Assembly: GCA_037974665.1 (NCBI GenBank)
Contig: CM075771.1
Span: 4,092,881 to 4,156,880, forward strand
From: Ehretia macrophylla
Taxonomy: Eukaryota; Streptophyta; Magnoliopsida; Boraginales; Ehretiaceae
Reading direction: 5' to 3'
Length of the DNA stretch: 64,000 nucleotides
Positions 59,417 through 64,000 of this stretch are shown in pieces. The stretch's first letter is position 1; each line of letters starts with the position of its first letter. The translations under genes and the position numbers were made by a program. The notes beneath the pieces were generated by a model. That model saw nothing but the letters and a program-made list of their open reading frames with translations. It was not told where the DNA came from and ran no database searches.

Positions 59417-59971
59417 CCTTTTCAATTTTTTTTCCTTCGGTTAGGGTTGCAAGATACATTATCCACCACATTTCTATTATCGAATCCCACAGCACCTTGG
59501 GCAAGACAACTTCGCCCCCCGGGGAGGCTGCGCCCGTAAACCGAGGGGATTGGGATTGTGACCAAGTCTCCGTCGCTCTGGTGCCCATAACTTTTGATCC
59601 GTAAGGAGTTACGCGGAGCACAGCTTACCGTTGGAAAGCTCTCCGAGAGCTCTACGACGAGGCAGCAACTTGCTTGCTGTGCCCTTTTTGGAGCCCAAAA
59701 TCGAATGTTTTCATCAGTTTCGGGCCACTTTTCTTATAAAGCTCAGTTTTTTCGTCCCGGATCGTACGTCCTAAGCTGTTAAAAGGACGGTAACCTTACT
59801 CGCGGGACATTATAGGGCCCTACAATGTGTCGATATCACGTCTTGCGAGGATGTTGCGTTGTTGAAATGGATGGGTTGTTGTTAAGCCCATTGGGCCATC
59901 TGAATGGGCCATCTCTCTAGGCTGGGACTGTGAACCGTTAACACAAAAAGGAATTCTACCCCTACCATGAT

Positions 59972-60090
59972 GGGTGCGATCATACCAGCACTAATGCACC
60001 GGATCCTATCAGAACTCCGAAGTGAAGCGTGCTTGGGTGAGAGTAGTACTAGGATGGGTGACCCCATGGGAAGTCCTCGTGTTGTACCCC
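59972..60090 (+). rRNA. 5S rRNA gene copy 5S-64
   Basis: Class B. C36T, T53G, C67T, C95A and C114T. The unit is short (662 bp) because CTTCTGAATGGGCC is missing from the 3' spacer near 60570, which removes one TGGGCC element. Confidence 0.89.
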
Positions 60091-60633
60091 CCTTTTCAAT
60101 TTTTTTCCTCCGGTTAGGGTTGCAATATACTTTATCCGCCACATTTCTATTATCGAATCTCATAGCACCTTGGGCAAGACAACTTCACTTCACGTGGAGG
60201 CTGGGCCCGCAAACCCAGGGCGTAGGGCTTGTGACCATGTCTACGTCGCTCCGGTACCCATAACTTTTGATCCGTAAGGAGTTACGCGGCGCACAGTATA
60301 CCGTTGGAAAGCTCTCCGAAAGCTCTATGACGGGGGCAGGAAGCATGCTAGTTGTGACCTATTTGGAGCCCAAAATCGAACGTTTTCATTAGTTTCAGAT
60401 CACTTTTCTTATTAAGCTCTGTTTTTTCGTCCCGGATCGTACGTCGTGAGCTGTTAAAAGGACGACAACCTTGCACGTGGGACATTAGAGGGCCTTACAA
60501 TAAGTCGATATCAGGTCTTGCGAAGATGCTGCGTTGTTGAAAGGGATGGGTTGTTGTTAAGACCATTGGGCCATCTCTCTAGGTTGGGACTGTGAACCGT
60601 TAACACAAATAGGAATTCTACCCCCAACCTGAC

Positions 60634-60752
60634 TGGTGTGATCATACCAGTACTAATGCACCGGATCCCATCAGAACTCCGAAGTTAAGTGTGCTTGGGC
60701 GAGAGAAGTACAAGGATGGGTGACCCCCTGGGAAGTCCTCGTGTTGCACTCC
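60634..60752 (+). rRNA. 5S rRNA gene copy 5S-65
   Basis: Class A. G1T, C6T, C18T, C57T, T73A, T79A and C117T. The T run is T7. Confidence 0.86.
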
Positions 60753-61308
60753 CCTTTTCAATTTTTTTCCTCCGGTTAGGGTTGCCAAGATACTTTATCC
60801 ACCACAATTCTATTATCGAATCCCACGGCACCTTGGGCAAGAGACCTTCGCTTCACGTGGAGGTTGGGCTCGCAAACCGAGGGCGTAGGCCTTATGACCA
60901 GGTCTCCGTCGCTCCGGTGCCCATAACTTTTGATCTGTAAGGAGTTACGCGGCGCACAGCATACCGTTGGAAAGCTCTCTGAGAGCTCTACGACGGGGCA
61001 GCTAGCTAGCTTGCTGTGCCCTTTTTGGAGCCCAAAATCGAACGTTTTCATCAGTTTCGGGCCACTTTTCTTATTAAGCTCTTTTTTTCTGACACGGATC
61101 GTACGTCGTGAGCTGTAAAAAGGACGACAACCTTACTCGCGGGACATTAGAGGGCGCTACAATGCGTCGATATCATGTCTTGCGAGGATGCTGCGTTGTT
61201 GAAGCGGATGGGTTGTTGTTAAGCCCATTGGGCCTTCTGAATGGGCCATCTCTCTCGGCTGGGACTATGAACCATTAACACAAAAAGGAATTCTACCCCC
61301 AACATGAC

Positions 61309-61427
61309 TGGTGCAATCATACCAGCACAAATGCACCGGATCCCATCAGAACTCCGAAGTTAAGCGTGCTTGGGCGAGAGTAGTACTAGGATGGGTGACC
61401 CCCTGGGAAGTCCTCGTGTTGCACTCC
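61309..61427 (+). rRNA. 5S rRNA gene copy 5S-66 (near consensus)
   Basis: Class A with G1T, G7A, T21A and C117T. All promoter boxes are intact. Its spacer carries the 262-bp duplication. Confidence 0.91.
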
Positions 61428-61641
61428 CCTTTTCAATTTTTTTTCCTCCGGTTAGGGTTGCCAAGATACTTTATCCCCCACATTTCTATTATCGAATCCC
61501 ACGGCACCTTGGGCAAGAGAACCTCGCTTCACGTTGAGGCTAGGCCCGCAAACCGAGGCCGTAGGGCATGTGAGAAGGTCTCCGTCGCTCCGGTGCCCAT
61601 AACTTTTGATCGGTAAGGAGTTACGCGGCGCACAGCATACC

Positions 61642-62165
61642 GTTGGAAAGCTATCCGAGAGCTCTACGACAGGGGTAGCCAGCTTGCTCGCTGTTTTCTT
61701 TTTGGAGCCCAAAATCGAACGTTTTCATTAGTTTCGGGCCACTTTTCTTATAAAGCTCAGTTTTTTCGTCTCGGATCGTACGTCGTGAGCTGTTAAAAGG
61801 ACGACAACCTTACTCGCGGGACATTAGAGGGCCCTACAATGCGTCGATATCACGTCTTGCGAGGATGCTGCGTTGTTGAAGCGGATGGGTTGTTGTTAAG
61901 CCCGTTGGAAAGCTATCCGAGAGCTCTACGACAGGGGTAGCCAGCTTGCTCGCTGTTTTCTTTTTGGAGCCCAAAAGCCAACGTTTTCATTAGTTTGGGG
62001 CCATTTTTCTTATAAAGCTCAGTTTTTTCGTCTCGGATCGTACGTCGTGAGCTGTTAAAAGGACGACAACCTTACTCGCGGGACATTAGAGGGCCCTACA
62101 ATGCGTCGATATCACGTCTTGCGAGGATGCTGCGTTGTTGAAGCGGATGGGTTGTTGTTAAGCCC
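61642..62165 (+). repeat. 262-bp tandem duplication inside one 5S spacer
   Basis: Two adjacent copies, 61642-61903 and 61904-62165, each running from GTTGGAAAGCTATCCGAG to GTTAAGCCC. They differ by only a few bases (AAAGCCAACG and TTTGGGGCC in the second). The duplication is therefore recent and explains the 939-bp unit. It contains no 5S gene. Confidence 0.95.
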
Positions 62166-62247
62166 ATTGGGCCTTCTGAATGGGCCATCTCTCTAGGCTG
62201 GGACTGTGAACCTTTAACACAAAAAAGAATTCTACCCCCACCATGAC

Positions 62248-62366
62248 GAGTGCGATCATACCAGCAGTAATGCAACGGATCCCATCAGAACTCCGAAGTT
62301 AAGCGTGCTTGGGCGACAGTAGTACTAGGATGGGTGACCCATTGGGAAGTCCTCGTGTTGTACCCC
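62248..62366 (+). rRNA. 5S rRNA gene copy 5S-67 (duplicate of 5S-61)
   Basis: Class B. G2A, C20G, C28A, G70C, C94A, C95T and C114T. The preceding flank (ACACAAAAAAGAATTC) also matches that of 5S-61. Confidence 0.87.
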
Positions 62367-62923
62367 CCTTTTCAATTTTTTTTCCTCCGGTTAGGGTTGC
62401 AAGATACTTTATCCACCACATTTCTATTATCGAATCCCACTGCACCTTGGGCAAGACAACTTCACTTCACTTGGAGGCTGGGCCCGCAAACCGAGGGCGT
62501 ATGGCTTGTGACCATGTCTACGTCGCTTCGGTGCCCATAACTTTTGATCCGTAATGAGTTACGCGGCGCACAGCATACCTTTGGAAAACTCTCCGAGAGC
62601 TCTACGAAGGGGGCAGCAAGTTTGCTTGGTTTGACCTTTTTGGAGCCCAAAATCGAACGTTTTCATCAGTTTCGAGCCACTTTTCTTATTAAGTTCTGTT
62701 TTTCCATACCGGATCGTACGTCGTGAGCTGTTAAAAGGACAACAACCTTACTCGTGGGACATTAGAGGGGCCTACAATGCGTCAATATCATGTCTTGCGA
62801 GGATGCTGCGTTGTTGAAGCTGATGGGTTGTTGTTAAGCCCAAAGGGCCTTCTGAATAGGCCATCTCTCTTGGCTGGGACTGTGAACCATTAACACAAAA
62901 AGGAATTCTACCCCCACCATGAC

Positions 62924-63042
62924 GGGTGCGATCATACCAGCACTAATGCACCGGATCCCATCAGAACTCCTAAGTTAAGTATGCTTGGGCGATAGTAGTT
63001 CTAGGATGGGTGACCCCCTGGGAAGTCCTCGTGTTGCACCCC
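62924..63042 (+). rRNA. 5S rRNA gene copy 5S-68 (duplicate of 5S-62)
   Basis: Class A. G48T, C57T, G58A, G70T and A77T. It shares G48T and G58A with 5S-62, together with the AAAGGGCC spacer variant. Confidence 0.89.
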
Positions 63043-63600
63043 CCTTTTCAATTTTTTTTCCTCCGGTTTGGGTTACCAAGATACTTTATCCACCACATTT
63101 CTATTATCGAATCCCACGGCACCTTGGGCAAGACAATTTCGCTTCACGTGGAGGCTGGGCCAGCAAACCGAGGGCGTAGGGCTTGTGACGAGGTCTCCGT
63201 CGCTCCGATGCCCATAAGTTTTGATCCGTAAGGAGTTAAGCGGCGCACAGCATACCGTTGGAAAGCTCTCCGAGAGCACTACGACGGGGGCAGACAGCTT
63301 GCTCACTTTGCCCTTTTTGGAGCTTAAAATCGAACGTTTTCATCAGTTTCGGGCCACTTTTCTTATTAAGCTCTATTTTTTCGTCCCGGAACGTACGTCG
63401 TGAACTGTTAAAAGGAAGACAACCTTACTCGCGGGACAATAGAGGGCGCTAGAATGCATCGATATCACGTCTTGCGAGGATGCTGCGTTGTTGAAGCGGA
63501 TGGGTTGTTGTTAAGCCCATTGGGCCATCTGAATGGGCCATCTCTCTAGGCTGGGACTATGAACTGTTAACACAAAAGGGAATTCTACCCCCACCATGAT

Positions 63601-63719
63601 GGGTGCGATCATTACAGCATGAATGCACCGGATCCCATCAGAACTCCAAAGTTAAGTGTGCTTGGGCGAGAGTAGTACTAGGATGGGTGATCCCCTGGGA
63701 AGTCCTCGTGTTGTACCCC
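63601..63719 (+). rRNA. 5S rRNA gene copy 5S-69 (duplicate of 5S-63)
   Basis: Class B gene end. A13T, C14A, C20T, T21G, G48A, C57T, C91T and C114T. The following spacer (GATACATTATCCACC, GGGCATTGGG) matches that of 5S-63 to the end of the window. Confidence 0.85.
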
Positions 63720-64000
63720 CCTTTTCAATTTTTTTTCCTCCGGTTAGGGTTGCAAGATACATTATCCACCTCATTTCTATTATCGAATCCCACAGCACCT
63801 TGGGCAAGACAACTTCGCCTCACATGGAGGCTGGGCCCGTAAACCGAGGGCATTGGGCTTGTGACCAGGTCTCCGTCGCCCTGGTGCCCATAACTTTTGA
63901 TCCGTAAGGAGTTACGCGGCGCACAGCATACCGTTGGAAAACACTGCGAGAGCTCTACGATGAGGTAGCAAGCTTGCTTGCTGTGCCCTTTTTGGAGCCC

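Larger units (their letters stand above)
51139..64000 (+). repeat. 5S rDNA tandem array, block 4 (19 genes)
   Basis: Gene starts are 661-677 bp apart except between 5S-66 and 5S-67 (939 bp), where 262 bp of spacer is duplicated. The spacer after 5S-55 lacks a few bases (ACCCACGGGACAATGCG in place of the ACATTAGAGGGCCC stretch); the one after 5S-64 lacks CTTCTGAATGGGCC. Two dimeric copies (5S-57/58 and 5S-59/60) and a segment of about 1.75 kb repeated 4302 bp apart lie here. The window ends in the spacer of 5S-69. I see no other gene. Confidence 0.95.

Noticed and set aside
1..64000. CRISPR array or bacterial repeat system
   Set aside because: The repeat unit is about 676 bp and contains a eukaryotic 5S gene; there are no short spaced repeats and no cas genes.

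Overview
This is nuclear DNA of a flowering plant, probably a eudicot. It is a long tandem array of 5S ribosomal RNA genes interrupted by three Ty3/gypsy-type LTR retroelements. I can place 69 complete 5S gene copies, all on the + strand, in units of about 676 bp (119 bp of gene plus a spacer of about 557 bp). The gene sequence is the standard plant 5S with its internal Pol III promoter. There is no protein-coding gene I can support; the many short open frames are repeat-driven translations of the 5S gene and spacer.

Layout: 5S block 1 (1-12839, 19 genes); a truncated minus-strand LTR element (12840-15968); 5S block 2 (15969-23900, 13 genes, including a short-spacer subfamily of about 564 bp units); a complete but non-coding LTR element with two LTRs of about 3.8 kb and a 2.9 kb interior (23901-34455), resembling a large retrotransposon derivative (LARD); 5S block 3 (34456-47115, 18 genes); a solo LTR of 4.0 kb with a perfect 5-bp target-site duplication (47116-51138); 5S block 4 (51139-64000, 19 genes).

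Gene copies are numbered 5S-1 to 5S-69 from left to right. Substitutions are given against the array consensus, numbered 1-119 from the first G of GGGTGCGATC; copy 5S-28 (21303-21421) is identical to that consensus. Two unit classes recur. Class A has TTGCACC at the gene 3' end, a spacer reading TTGCCAAGATAC and usually CTTCGCTTC. Class B has TTGTACC (C114T), TTGCAAGATAC and usually CTTCACTTC. Units that combine the two are called mixed.

The copies are very uneven. A few are perfect or nearly so; most carry 3-8 substitutions; some carry about ten or small deletions and are likely dead. Duplicated multi-unit blocks (1.35 kb dimers, 4.3 kb and 4.7 kb offsets), chimeric units, a 262-bp partial duplication and a 112-bp spacer deletion point to repeated unequal crossing-over. 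Together with the retroelements this looks like the edge, or a poorly homogenised stretch, of a 5S locus rather than its active core. All comparisons were made by eye, so identities and counts are approximate.
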